Positions 19,990-30,519 of a stretch of 64,000 nt of DNA are shown here, piece after piece; positions within the stretch are counted from its first letter, which is position 1; each line of letters starts with the position of its first letter. The position numbers and the translations under genes are program-made. This DNA is from Hormiphora californensis. Lineage: Eukaryota; Ctenophora; Tentaculata; Cydippida; Pleurobrachiidae. The DNA is taken from assembly GCA_020137815.1 (NCBI GenBank), contig CM035355.1, positions 4,388,520-4,452,519 of the forward strand. Reading direction: 5' to 3'. The notes below the pieces were generated by a model, which worked only from the letters and a program-made list of their open reading frames with translations, had not been told where the DNA came from and searched no databases.

Positions 19990-20610
19990 TGAAGGAATGT
20001 CTTAAATATATAACTATTGACCGTTTTACACGACGAACACAATTGGTAGAAATTATACCCCTTCGTCTACTGTTATCATTATTAGATAGGAGAATTTATC
20101 AGTGACATTAGTATACCTTATTTTACTTAAAGTTTTACAGATTTCGTACCGGTTGATAGAGTTAAAGTACCCTACAAATTGCAGTTGCAGTAGCTGACCA
20201 GCCCCTGTGCACCATTGCCAAAATAATACAGTTGGACATGCAACAAAGTTCTATTTATAACAAGAATTATTGCATTATGTATTCATAATGCGGTGTTTCC
20301 CTGCCCTCCGTCGACAGGATCAGTATCACACTATCAGTATCACAATATCAAGGCTTGGTCACAATGTGAGATGCATGCGTCCTGTATGTATGCAGTTACA
20401 CAGCTGTTTTACTCTACCCTCACCCCTTCAGCAACAGTGTTGTGAGCGCCGCGCACAGCTTTGAAAAATAAGCGTCCTGACATCATATTTCATCAAAACA
20501 GTTATTTGATTTTATGAAGGAGCAGTTACTATGCTGCTACCGTGACACACGCGATTTTGACCACGCTCGAGTTACTATTTCAAATCCGAGATTTCTAAAC
20601 CCTTTATGAT
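19990..20610. other. Mosaic of short repeats, no gene recognised
   Basis: The stretch contains a second copy of a block at 15420-15480 (CAGATTTCGCACCGGTTGAT versus the copy near 20131), and the CCCCTTCGTCTACTGTTATC motif near 20060 that recurs at 20804. I found no coding signal. Confidence 0.4.
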
Positions 20611-20612
20611 CT

Positions 20613-20670
20613 TTTTAGCACACGTGCTAAAACGATCATCCGGGTGGATGCCCTTCGGGCATCCACCCGG
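20613..20670. repeat. Tandem pair of perfect hairpins, one with a TTCG tetraloop
   Basis: TTTTAGCACACGTGCTAAAA (20613-20632) is a 20-bp palindrome. It is followed at 20640-20670 by a stem CCGGGTGGATGCCC closed by TTCG and its complement. A cUUCGg loop is an exceptionally stable RNA loop. GC content here contrasts sharply with the flanks. Confidence 0.7.
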
Positions 20671-20929
20671 GCAGGGAAAAAATAATTAATAAAATTAATA
20701 AATTATACGTAGTTATAATCGAGGATGAAGAATTAGTCGCTACAGTAGGCTACTGTCAGTAGCTTCCAGAATATGTGCGACGGACTATTCTAGAAATTAT
20801 ACCCCTTCGTCTACTGTTATCATTGTTAGACAGGAGAATTAGAGGTTACATTACACACATCACCAGCTGAATCATCGTGGTGTAATGGTTTGGTAATAAT
20901 GGAATCCTTGGTAGAATGATCAGAAATAT

Positions 20930-21040
20930 CATGGAGGAAGCGAAAGTGTCACTCGAAATAGCATGCTTATGGGCGACTTCGGCCAAGAACAGTCTTGCTA
21001 ATCAAACTGGGTTTTCTCCTCACCAATTGTATTGTTAATA
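20930..21040 (+). pseudogene. LTR-retrotransposon integrase C-terminal fragment
   Basis: The frame reads MEEAKVSLEIACLWATSAKN, then SLANQTGFSPHQL, and a stop two codons later. The W-x-xSAKNxLxxxxGFSPxQL motif lies at the end of the integrase core of Ty3/gypsy-like Pol proteins. Truncated on both sides. Confidence 0.65.
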
Positions 21041-21055
21041 CTGACCCTGTTTTAG

Positions 21056-21238
21056 GTGAAATCAGCACTAACTAGAGTCCAAACGGAGATAGATTATACG
21101 TATGAACCTATAACAGACGCCGAGTGGAAGCTCATAGAGAAAGCCACACCACTCCTAGCCCCACTGGTTCATACTATTATTTTTAATTTTATAGGTCGGT
21201 GCAACAGCACAACAATTTTCACGAGAAGTTTGTTTTGA
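21056..21238 (+). pseudogene. Possible hAT transposase fragment
   Basis: KSALTRVQTEIDYTYEPITD, then AEWKLIEKATPLLAPLVHT, follows the acceptor CTGTTTTAG. A D-x-EW-x-LI-x-LL-xP pattern precedes the dimerisation region in many hAT transposases and in ZBED proteins. This is weak evidence. Confidence 0.3.
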
Positions 21239-21515
21239 TATGAATATGATATTCACTTCTTCACAACAAGAAAGATGTGTTTAGCATCAGTCAACAAAAG
21301 CGACAATGCCCCCACTGTTCTGAAGATCATAGTCCGGTTGAATGCCGTGCAGACCACTGCAATATATAAGAATTAAGAGGACACCTGCAAAGATCACAAT
21401 TGAGTACTTACGACTGTCATGGTTACTGGCCACTGCCATAGAAGAGGATATGATAGAAAGGCCGCGATCGATCATCGACAATAAAATAATTAGAGAGAAT
21501 TGCACTGCTTTGATG

Positions 21516-21558
21516 AGACAGCTTAACTACATAATATAATATGTAGTTTAGCTGTCTA
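21516..21558. repeat. Palindrome ACAGCTTAACTACAT / ATGTAGTTTAGCTGT
   Basis: Arms of about 16 bases surround AATATAAT. It lies 3' of an unrecognised frame (21342-21539). Confidence 0.6.
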
Positions 21559-22129
21559 TAGAGTATTTAATTTTGCCTAAAAACCCAGCACCCCCTGGGT
21601 GCATTGCCCAGTAATCTCTTCCGGTGATAAATCCCTTCTAAAATGCCCAAACTGTGCCAACAGTCGTACCCGAAACCACTCGGCTACATCAATGGACTGT
21701 CCAATTGACTCATGATGAATCCAAAGACCTATAAATGATTAGTTTATGCCAATTAAACATCAGCGGACTCTGCACACAAGCTACTATTATTACTGTAGAT
21801 CGATGTTCAAAAGTTTGTAGCTTGTGTAAATTTATAATTGATATCAATACGAAATAATAATAATTAATATGAATACGAAAAGGAATCTCAATGGAAACCC
21901 AAGAACAAAGAGACGAAGAGGCATTATAACATACTATGATTCATATATAGGTTTTTGAGAGAAATAAACAGATAAAAATTGGCTTTATTCTATCTATGGT
22001 ATTGAAGTAAAGATGGAAGCAGAATGCTTTACTAGCAGCACAGTTATCATTTGCCTTATATACGCATCAGGTAACAACTAGCTCAGTCGTTTAAAGTTGA
22101 AAAGTTAGTGTTAAAATTGAAATTCAGTG

Positions 22130-22250
22130 ATCTTTAGCTATGCTCATATCTGAAATATTCTGATCTCCTGCCAGGGACCAATAGGGCAATGATTGACACA
22201 CTGCAGTTTCTTGGGCTAACTCTTTGTTGTAAGACGATCTCTGAGACCGC
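22130..22250. repeat. 115-bp direct repeat, copy 1 (copy 2 at 22996-23112)
   Basis: CAGTGATCT, then TATGCTCATATCTGAAATAT, GGGACCAATAGGGCAATGAT and CTGCAGTTTCTTGGGCTAA are identical in both copies, apart from single substitutions, about 860 bases apart. It is a zone-specific spacer. Confidence 0.8.
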
Positions 22251-22314
22251 CTTCTGAATCTGTTCTTCGGCAACATGTGAGAAGAAGTATATTTGTAGCC
22301 AGCCTATATGGAGA

Positions 22315-22560
22315 TTGTCTCATAAGAGCGACATTTGGGGAGATATGACTCGAAAGGGGCTAAAGATGGACAATTGGGGATGGAGTACCGGTACCGAGAG
22401 CTTCTTTAACTGGGGAACAGACTCCAATTTGATTTCAGAAAACTTAAAAGCGCTGTTTAAGTCTTGTTCGTCGACAGTGTGTATCAGTTGCCGGTGTGAA
22501 CGCTGCTGGCTCCATTGCGCCTGCAAAGCAGAATGTGCAAAATCAGTTGTTTTATTCTAA
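22315..22560 (+). pseudogene. Cys-rich tail fragment of the repeat-encoded family
   Basis: The frame ends SSTVCISCRCERCWLHCACK, then AECAKSVVLF and a stop. The CxxCxCxxCxxxCxCxxxC spacing is like copy 2 at 16.2 kb. Upstream, WSTGTESFFNWGTDSN is not recognised. Confidence 0.45.
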
Positions 22561-23258
22561 AAGAAGCCACAGTTGTATGTGACCGGTTTGTGTATTTTAA
22601 TCTATTCGATGTTTTTACTTTTTAATACATTTTAATTACGCGTTAACTTATCAATTTTATATTATGCAGGGAGTAATTTAATCTCTTGAACTTATCAATA
22701 TCAAAGGAACGTCATTGAACTTGGCGATTGTCAGTTGTTTAATTATCGTATGGTACTGTGTACTATGTTTTATTGTTTCGAATCTTAATTTGAGCTCCAG
22801 CTCAGCTGAAGGCAAATATGAAAAGTGTGGTTAAATATTTAAAGCATGTATGTAGATATCTCTCGTGCGATATTCGTAGGTCTAGCGCGCGGTGAAAGTT
22901 AGCATCGTCAGCATTTTAAAAGACGCAAACCCATGCAATCGCACATTACCCTTACAAGTGAGATGAAACCTAACGCAGCTCCCCGAACCCCCGGCAAATT
23001 CAGTGATCTCTAGATATGCTCATATCTGAAATATTCTGATCTCCTGCCAGGGACCAATAGGGCAATGATTGACACACTGCAGTTTCTTGGGCTAAATCTT
23101 TGTTGTAAGACATTGATAAAATAGTCAAGACAATTGTTCAACAGCAAGAAGAAGTCAGGCATGTTCTAGGAAAATCAGAAGTAGATTTAATAAATCATTT
23201 CTAAATTTATGTATATGTTTCGGTCAATATTCTTTTAATTACTTGAAGTGTGCCCCGT

Positions 23259-23530
23259 TTTTTTCATTTTCATTTTCATTTTCATTTTCATTTTCATTTT
23301 CATTTTCATTTTCATTTTCATTTTCATTTTCATTTTCATTTTCATTTTCATTTTCATTTTCATTTTTTTCTTCATTTTTTTTCTTCATTTTTTTTCTTCA
23401 TTTTTTTCTTCATTTTTTTTTCTTCATTTTTTCTTCTTCATTTTCTTCTTCATTTTTTTCACATCTTTCATTTTTTCTCTCATTTATTCTCACTTTTTTC
23501 ATTGTTTTCTTCATTTTTTCCATTTTTTCC
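23259..23530. repeat. (TTTTCA)n microsatellite
   Basis: About 18 perfect hexamers (23259-23368) degrade into TTTTTTCTTCA and related variants up to about 23530. The long Phe/Ser, Phe/Ile and Phe/His frames across it are artefacts of the repeat. Confidence 0.95.
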
Positions 23531-23542
23531 CTGTCTGGGTGA

Positions 23543-23900
23543 ATGCCAAAGGCAGGGTTAGCAGGGCTGATCGTTACGAGGTTAAACAGGGGAGCTGCCA
23601 CCAGGCCATCATGGACAAGCTCCAATAACTATAAGCAGCAAGCGATTATCGATGAAAAAATCGAACGGGACCAGCGTGTCCACCGTTATAAGACGACAAG
23701 AGGGTATTCTAATTTCTTTCAATGCCACCCCGGCCCCTCTGCCCCCACCATTCAATAACCATGCTGTCCATGGATTCGACAAAAGATAAGGCCGAAATTG
23801 TACCAGGGGTTTTGTACGTGCCAGTCACTTTGCAGGAATAATAAAGCTGCGTCTCCACTGTCATGAGACGACGAGAGGGTATTCTAATATCTACCACACC
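23543..23900 (+). other. Unidentified short frames with a duplicated GACGAGAGGGTATTCTAAT motif
   Basis: AGACGACAAGAGGGTATTCTAAT (about 23692) and GAGACGACGAGAGGGTATTC (about 23866) repeat, 175 bases apart. A block GCCACCAGGCCATCATGGAC (about 23596) recurs at 26196. No function was assigned. Confidence 0.3.
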
Positions 23901-24130
23901 AAAGCTATTCTTGCAGTGAAACTTCAGTTTTGTATGGAAGGCGCGGAGGCCGGGACATTGTAGCGTGATTTATATGCATCCATTTTTAATGTATCGCTTT
24001 TCCCAGAAAGTTCATATGATTTGGTAACCGGTTACCGTGTCATCAGTAGTATGCCTTGCTTGTATAACATGCTATACGAGGGGATAATCTTGTGGCATGT
24101 ATCCGGATTCTTGGAGTCTTCCCTTTCTTA

Positions 24131-24431
24131 CCAGCAGGAGACATACATTTCTTGTGGGCAGCACTGGGACCATCGCTACCCGGATGTACCACAGCTTGCA
24201 AACCTTACCACAGTTCAGCAACTCAAGGGGTTCAAGGAAGGTAAAAATGTGAAGAATCACTTCGTCTGGTAGCTGATGAAGACTCGGTTCTCCCTCAACC
24301 ATCCTTTCCGTCGTGAAATCTGCAAATCGAGGTTTGTTTCGTTGAGCTTGATTCTCGACACTGGAAGCACGTATGTAGCAGCTATACGAGGGGATAATAC
24401 TATGGCATATCGAACATGACTTGGGGATCAT
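24131..24431 (-). pseudogene. F-box domain exon
   Basis: The minus-strand frame reads MVEGEPSLHQLPDEVILHIF, then TFLEPLELLNCGKVCKLWYI. LPDEVILHIFxFLxxxELxxxxxVCKxW is a clear F-box, the Skp1-binding motif of SCF ubiquitin ligases. Plausible donors are at 24180 (CGG/GTAGCG) and about 24131 (CTG/GTAAGA). It is flanked by an 18-bp direct repeat, GCTATACGAGGGGATAAT, at 24071 and 24382. No substrate-binding domain is found nearby, so it is a lone exon that was either captured or left behind. Confidence 0.65.
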
Positions 24432-24496
24432 ACCGAAGCTGGCAGATGAGCAGTTAGGATTCAGGAAGGGATTATCGACAAGTCATGCAACCCTTA
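24421..24496 (+). pseudogene. LINE reverse transcriptase fragment
   Basis: The frame reads GIIPKLADEQLGFRKGLSTS, then HATLK. EQxGFRKGxST is conserved in the palm region of non-LTR reverse transcriptases. The fragment is cut by the TTAA foldback element. Confidence 0.7.
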
Positions 24497-24497
24497 A

Positions 24498-25887
24498 GGG
24501 TACGCTAACCGAAAATTTTTTTCGAGTGCAGGGAAATCTCTCACCGTAGGGTTGTAGGCCATGCCAAGGAGACCTCAAATATGCAATTTGAGCTCTCAAG
24601 TCGAATTCATATTTTTGCTACAGCTGCTTGAAAAATGAACTGAAAATAAGTTTTTGGCATCTCAAAAAAATTTCTTTAAAGATAGGAGCATGAAAATTTA
24701 GGGATTTGAAGAGGACATGAATGTGAATAACCACAAAAAAATTTTTCGCAATCCGAGCTGATTTCCGGTCCTGAGATGGATTTCTTTTTTTCCATTTTAA
24801 CGCCCTATTTGGCAAACTTCCGAAAACATGTGAAAGCTGTAAATTGGTGAAAAGTTGCGTCTAACGATTATCTAAGTGGCCATAAATTTTGGGCGTGTCC
24901 TTATTTGAGATAAGCTGTACAGAGTTTTTTTTGTGAAAGCCGTCATTTCAGAAATAAATAAATTCTCTGTATCTCAAAAACGACTGATCGTAGAGACCTG
25001 AGACTATGCTTAAACGATTCAGAAGGTCCGATTTTGGGGGGGTCTTCTGAGAGACATTTTGCTCCTACTTCAACCGTTTATGCTGTAATTGCGAAAAACA
25101 AATTCTATGAAAAGGGCAAAAGCTAAACTCCAATATTCTGTAATTAGGGAATTTTAGCTAACAAAGGACCGAAACTATGGAAAAATGTGTTACAAGCTAA
25201 TTCCTTCACTATTTGGTCCATATGGGTCCCTATAATCACCAAAAAGAAAATCACAAAAAATCCACGATGGCGAAGATGGGTTTTTGTTTTTCGCAATTAC
25301 AGCAAAAACGGTTGAAGTAGGAGCAAAATGTCTCTCAGAAGACCCCCCCAAAATCGGACCTTTTGAATCGTTTAAGCATAGTCTCAGGTCTCTACGATCA
25401 GTCGTTTTTGAGATACAGAGAATTTATTTATTTCTGAAATGACGGCTTTCACAAAAAAAACTCTGTACAGCTTATCTCAAATAAGGACACGCCCAAAATT
25501 TATGGCCACTTAGATAATCGTTAGACGCAACTTTTCACCAATTTACAGCTTTCACATGTTTTCGGAAGTTTGCCAAATAGGGCGTTAAAATGGAAAAAAA
25601 GAAATCCATCTCAGGACCGGAAATCAGCTTGGATTGCGAAAAAAATTTTTGTGGTTATTCACCTTCATGTCCTCTTCAAATCCCTATATTTTCATGCTCC
25701 TATCTTTAAAAAAAAAATTTTGAGATGCCAAAAACTTATTTTCAGTTCATTTTTCAAGCAGCTGTAGCAAAAATATGAATTCGACTTGAGAGCTCAAATT
25801 GCATATTTGAGGTCTCCTTGGCATGGCCTACAACCCTACGGTGAGAGATTTCCCTGCACTCGAAAAAATTTTTTGGTTAGCGTACCC
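24498..25887. mobile_element. TTAA-flanked foldback element, copy 2 (1390 bp)
   Basis: Termini are GGGTACGCTAACCGAAAATT and its complement, with TTAA at 24494-24497 and 25888-25891. The arms of roughly 690 bp meet near 25170-25240. It is highly similar to copy 4 (60961-62332), and its outer 100 bases to copy 3 (39989-40304). It is non-coding. Confidence 0.9.
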
Positions 25888-25924
25888 TTAAAACAGTACC
25901 CAAGTCAATGATAACTATCCGGTA

Positions 25925-26020
25925 CTAAAAGTAGTATAATAATTACATTATGTTTTATATAAGTTATTATAAATAGTTCTAATTGGAGATGGGACAATGG
26001 TCCCAGCAGCTCATTCAAGC
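25925..26020. repeat. Zone spacer A, copy 1 (others near 26830-26900 and 28585-28680, partial 30545-30595)
   Basis: The order is GTACTAAAAGTA, ATAATAATTA, TATAAGTTATAA, AGTTCTAATT, GATGGGACAATGGTC and CAGCAGCTCA. The spacer begins GT and ends CAG in each copy, and the flanking DNA differs each time. Confidence 0.7.
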
Positions 26021-26195
26021 ACTTTCACAACAATCACCAAAACAATTGTGGGCGAAAAGAAAAACTGTCCCTGAGGCATAATTGTTGTATTATTGTATGT
26101 CCCTTACCATAATGTAAGTACAGCTACAACATGTACTAACTGAATCATGGCCAAATTATGCTAATAACATTTTCGCACTATGAAAAATCAGTGGA

Positions 26196-26411
26196 GGCCA
26201 CCAGGCCATTATGGACGTCCTACATGCCTTGGTCAGAAACCAGCAAAAACTACAGGAGAAGATAGAGCGACTGGAAACGAGTGTTTCAACGATGATGCGC
26301 CGCCAAGAGGAACTTCTGGCGTGCTACACACTCCATCGGCAACGGTATAGCTCGTGGGTGTCAACAACGTTTTCTTTCGGTGCCACTTTTAGTTATATAT
26401 GGATTATCTAG
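26196..26411 (+). pseudogene. Coiled-coil ORF1-like fragment
   Basis: The frame reads MDVLHALVRNQQKLQEKIER, then LETSVSTMMRRQEEL. Heptad-spaced hydrophobics support a short coiled coil, as in LINE ORF1 proteins. No RRM or zinc knuckle is attached. Confidence 0.35.
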
Positions 26412-26949
26412 GGCCTGTCTTAAGCGTAAACGTGACACCGAGGAAGAAACATGGATACTGTTCAACGCGGATCTGACCGTACTCCAACGTCCTGACTTAG
26501 ATAGATAGAACACAGTTTAAAGTTTTACAATTTACATCGTTATCAGAATCTTTGTTTTATCAGGGTTTAATCACATCGATTAATATTAAACTAATTACTC
26601 GTTATGTCCCATCTAACTATGCCTAAATACACCTGCAATAATTGGCAGTGCGGACGGTGTAAACATGACTGGACGAAGTGTAGAGATAAGTATTGATATG
26701 AAATAAATCAGGAGAGTCCGTGCAATTGTAGGGGGAGACGTGACGCCGTGAATTTTGCCCATTACAGAGGAGTCTCGCACATAGCTGAGAGCCCAACTGA
26801 AAATAATATGTAGTTTCATAATGGTTCAATGTTCATTAAACATAACTAATAAAAAGTTCTAATTAAAAATGTGGCAACGGTCGCTGCAGCAGCTCAGCGC
26901 GTCATAGTGTATAAGGGAAAAGAGAGGGCCAAACATTTACACTTCTTTC

Positions 26950-27192
26950 TCACAACAGGTGGAGGAAAATACCGATTCGATAAAGCAGATACTTGCTCTG
27001 ACAAAAAAGAATACGACGGTACTAAACAGGATTGAAACGCAGCAACACGAGATGGAAGGGGTTATTGAGGAACAAAAAAAGGAAATCGCTGATTTCACCA
27101 TTTGCCTAGTCAGCGAACCATTCGCTCTCGAAAATAGTCGGATTTTACCCTCATACTACACTTTCCTACACCAAGGACGATCAATGATGTAG
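26950..27192 (+). pseudogene. Coiled-coil fragment fused to a LINE endonuclease piece
   Basis: After the acceptor TCACAACAG come VEENTDSIKQILALTKKNTT, then RIETQQHEMEGVIEEQKKE (coiled coil). It continues directly into TICLVSEPFALENSRILPS, which is the endonuclease start seen again at 27.85 kb. This is a chimeric junction between two unrelated fragments. Confidence 0.45.
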
Positions 27193-27460
27193 AGCGGGGA
27201 TTGTTATAGGAGAAAATATCTCCCCCACAAATATTCCATTCTCACCCAGTTTTCATTTTCGGATATATGCTTGCTATTCAATACAATTAGCACCTGGCTA
27301 TTGCCTCCTGTTATTGGGACAGTTCCAACAAATTCTAACCTTGGGGGGGCGGTGTCACGCTAATGATATCTCTCCCTGGTACTAGGCGGTGATTTCAACT
27401 GCCAAAACTCTGCATGGGGTTCACCTTATTCCACCAATATAGGGACCAAGAACTCCTGGA
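27110..27460 (+). pseudogene. LINE apurinic-like endonuclease fragment, copy 1
   Basis: TICLVSEP is near 27105. Frameshifts follow, and then GDFNCQNSAWGSPYSTN at about 27386-27440. GDFNxxxxxWGS is the catalytic Asp/Asn motif of non-LTR retrotransposon endonucleases. Confidence 0.65.
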
Positions 27461-27529
27461 CCAATAAGACCAATAACAAGACCTGGACGTGTTCCAAAAA
27501 TCCTGAGGCTGCTCAATGAGGCCTATGCC

Positions 27530-27660
27530 ATCCCTGAAGACCTGAAAGTATCACTAAAGGACCCGAGGAACCCGAGAAACCCGAGGAACCTGAGGAACTC
27601 TGGAAACGAGATGAACGTAAAGAGGGAACCAAGGAGCACACCGCCGTTTATAATGCACGG
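27530..27660 (+). repeat. Glu-Glu-Pro/Asn-coding minisatellite, copy 1
   Basis: The GACCCGAGGAACC unit of 9-18 bases is repeated about five times. It is followed by AACGTAAAGAGGGAACCAAGG. A longer version is at 28300-28460. Confidence 0.7.
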
Positions 27661-27759
27661 GTCGCTCTTGCAGGGAAGAGTGAGGGCATCTGTTTTATGG
27701 ATTCCTATTATACAACTCATACAACACCTCAAAGATATGTGGACTTTATGTGGGAACAC

Positions 27760-28200
27760 CCCCTTCCCTACATGATGGACTTCCTCCAGATCAATCTAAA
27801 CAGAGGGGAAGTTCCTTCCCACTCACTGACGGATATCATCTCTGATTCCACCATCTGCCTAGTCAGCGAACCCTCAACCATTCGTTCCTTCTCGAAAATA
27901 GTCGGATTTTACCCTCACACTTCATTTTCCCACACCAAGGACGATCAATGATTTAGAGCAGGGATTGTGGTAGGAGGAAATTTCTCCCCCACAAATATTT
28001 CCATTCTTCATTATCGGATATACAATGTATATATAATATGCTTACTATTCAATACAAGCACCTGACTATTGCCTCCTGTTACTGGGACGGTTCCGCTGAA
28101 CTACTGACAACAATCCGTGTAACCTTGGGGGCGATGTCACGCTAATGGTATTTCAACTGCCACCACTCTGCATGGGGTTCACCTTATTCCACCAAGAACT
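27760..28200 (+). pseudogene. LINE endonuclease fragment, copy 2
   Basis: LQINLNRGEVPSHSLTDIIS, then DSTICLVSEPSTIRSF and FYPHTSFSHTKDDQ, is the endonuclease N-terminus (LQxNLNR, then xxxxLVxEP). The later WGS motif recurs near 28150-28185 in a broken frame. It is a duplicate of the 27.1-kb copy with different decay. Confidence 0.7.
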
Positions 28201-28299
28201 CCTGGACCAATAAGACCAATAACAAGACCTGGACGTGTTCCAAAAATCCTGAGGCTGCTCAATGAGGCCTATGTCATTCTCGAGGACCTGAAAGTATCA

Positions 28300-28475
28300 C
28301 TAAAGGACCCGAGGAACCTGAGGAACCCGAGAGACCCGAGGAACCTGAGGAACCCGAGGAACCTGAGGAACCCGAGGAACCTGAGGAATCGGAGGAACCT
28401 GAGGAATCGGAGGAACCGGAGGAACCCTGGAAACGAGAGGAACGTAAAGAGGGAACCAAGGAGCTACTGATTTTA
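28300..28475 (+). repeat. Glu-Glu-Pro-coding minisatellite, copy 2
   Basis: About fifteen 9-base units (GAGGAACCT / GAGGAACCC / GAGGAATCG) are open on + as repeated EEP/EES, ending WKREERKEGTKELL. The opposite strand reads as SSGSSGS. Confidence 0.8.
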
Positions 28476-29470
28476 ATTTATATATTTTACTCTAATTTAT
28501 CTTCCCCTAAACATTCCATTGAATATACAATATCATGGGCGGACGACTTAGTTTCCCTGGTACAGTCAAGAGATTATGATGACTGTCCAGTACTAAAAGT
28601 AACTTATAATAATTAAATTTATTTCATATAAGTTATAAACAGTTCTAAAAGAAGATGGGACAATGGTCGCTACACCAGCACACCACCGTTTATGATGTAC
28701 GGACAACCCTGGGTGCGTGTGCGCTAGAACTTGAGAGATTTGATATTGATTATTGAGAGTTGAAAATCTGCAGATGAAAATCTTGTGATGATTTCAAATT
28801 GAGTATTCTGTTAAACAAATACACATCGTTTCACGTTTTGACTATCGTTATCAATGTATCATATAGAATCTCTCATTTCCCTATAGTGACCAAGTCCACG
28901 ATAAAACAATAACTTATGTAATCCTGTACCGTTTCTCCTATAACAGTGCAGGGACGGCCCACAGTATGGACCCTTCTAGTTTGTGTGTGACACGGTTTGA
29001 AAATAAATCCGGCCGCATGTTTCCATGGGCGTGCAGACTGGAAGCCACCCTAGAATACTCGGCAGTGCCTTCCTTTGCGCCAACTTATAATGTAAATTAA
29101 AAGAAAAAGCACACCAAGTAAAAGCCGGGCTTAGACCTACAGTTTACCAGGTGGACACACGTCATACAATAAACCATAAAACCTAGCTATTACTAGTATT
29201 AGGGCCACACACAAACTGCATTTTATAGCCACGGAGATCCGTTTAGTTTCACTATTGATATCTCCACACCGGAGACTAGAAACTAACACCCCTCTCCCTG
29301 TCATAGCAAGATCCTAACATGATATTTGATGCTCGGGAAGATGTCACTATGGAGTGGACTTGGGGCCTAGAGGAGGAGGAGGAGGAACTACTGCAACTCC
29401 AAGAATCAGCCTCCACGTCCACCCCCTGGTCCCTCAGCCCGCATGTATATATGTAATTGTATGTTGTATG

Positions 29471-29754
29471 TACAGGGTGGTTCAGAAACATGGAGCCACT
29501 TGGAGATAAAAGTTGGAAAAATACAATCCTCTCTCTATTGTAAGGATCCAAATTTCAACGTGTTACCCTGTCAGTTGACAGGCTGATAATTTTTAAGAAA
29601 GAGTGACTCTCTGTCGATCTCAATCCTCAGGGGACGCTTTTTCTAGTCAAGACACCGTGAAAATACGTTTTTAATTACACTGTACATTGGAGAGCGAACT
29701 GTATTGACACATTATTTATCTCAAAGTGGCTCCATGTTTCTGAACCACCCTGTA
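29471..29754. mobile_element. Mariner-type MITE (280 bp, TA target)
   Basis: Termini are CAGGGTGGTTCAGAAACATG and its complement, flanked by TA on both sides. The inverted repeats extend to about 40 bases (GGAGCCACTTTGAGATAA). The centre is non-coding. Confidence 0.9.
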
Positions 29755-29759
29755 TACAA

Positions 29760-30030
29760 GTCGTATTTATTTATTTGTAAGATGTTTTAGACATTGTAAG
29801 GAGGGGAGGTGGTTACCTTTTTATTTATAGAGATGTTTATTTTTAATAATATATTATTTTACACCTACTTAAACTTTTCCTACTTTACCTCATATATAGT
29901 TGTTTCATTATCCATACCGCTAACCCCCTCATTGTCTCTACCTCCATTAATTCCTAGCATAGCTTGGTGATTTTATGAAGCCAAACAAGAAAGGGGCCCC
30001 CAAAACCCCCCGACTACCATGACCCTCCAC
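29760..30030. other. AT-rich stretch without a recognised gene
   Basis: I see only a TATTTATTTATTT-like low-complexity run and short frames. Confidence 0.4.
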
Positions 30031-30035
30031 CAGCG

Positions 30036-30272
30036 GTGAGGGGTCAGGATGGGTTGTACAGACAATGCCATCACGGAGACGGATGTACTTCAACCAGATG
30101 CACAGAGAACTACCTCAACGATAGGGGGCAAGGTATACATTGGGAACCCCTGACAGTAGGCCCCGGTGACCACATGAATCCGGGACTATTTTCGTCAGAT
30201 CCCAAAATCCAGTTCTTCCTCCAAAACCATCATCCAAGCAGAACAATCTTGGTAGAGAATTATACTGCATGA
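30036..30272 (+). pseudogene. Unidentified frame of 78 codons
   Basis: The frame reads RQCHHGDGCTSTRCTENYL..., with an alternative frame TDNAITETDVLQPDAQRTTS. Neither is recognised. Confidence 0.2.
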
Positions 30273-30401
30273 AGAGGGTTACTAAAAAGTTATTAAGACG
30301 TTATTAGTATTATTTCTTTTGGCTCAAATAGAGTCATTGGAATTGTAAGTTTAATATATTTGAATATAGTAATTACACACGCATTCATTGTATTTTTCTC
30401 A

Positions 30402-30519
30402 GGTGAGCAACCATCCAATCATTCTGGACATGATGACAGAAAGAGAGGATACATGTGCGATATGTGCGGGATGGTGTTTGTACGACACTTAGAAAGACAT
30501 TCAGGCACTCATGAAAAGG
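30402..30519 (+). pseudogene. Single C2H2 zinc-finger exon
   Basis: After the acceptor TTTTCTCAG come EQPSNHSGHDDRKRGYMCDM, then CGMVFVRHLERHSGTHEK and the donor AAG/GTTGAG. CxxCxMxFxxxLxxHxxxH is a classical finger, shortened by about two residues in the loop, followed by the linker THEK. Confidence 0.55.

Noticed and set aside
23243-23628. Phe/Ser, Phe/Ile and Phe/His repeat proteins
   Set aside because: Three frames of the same TTTTCA microsatellite.
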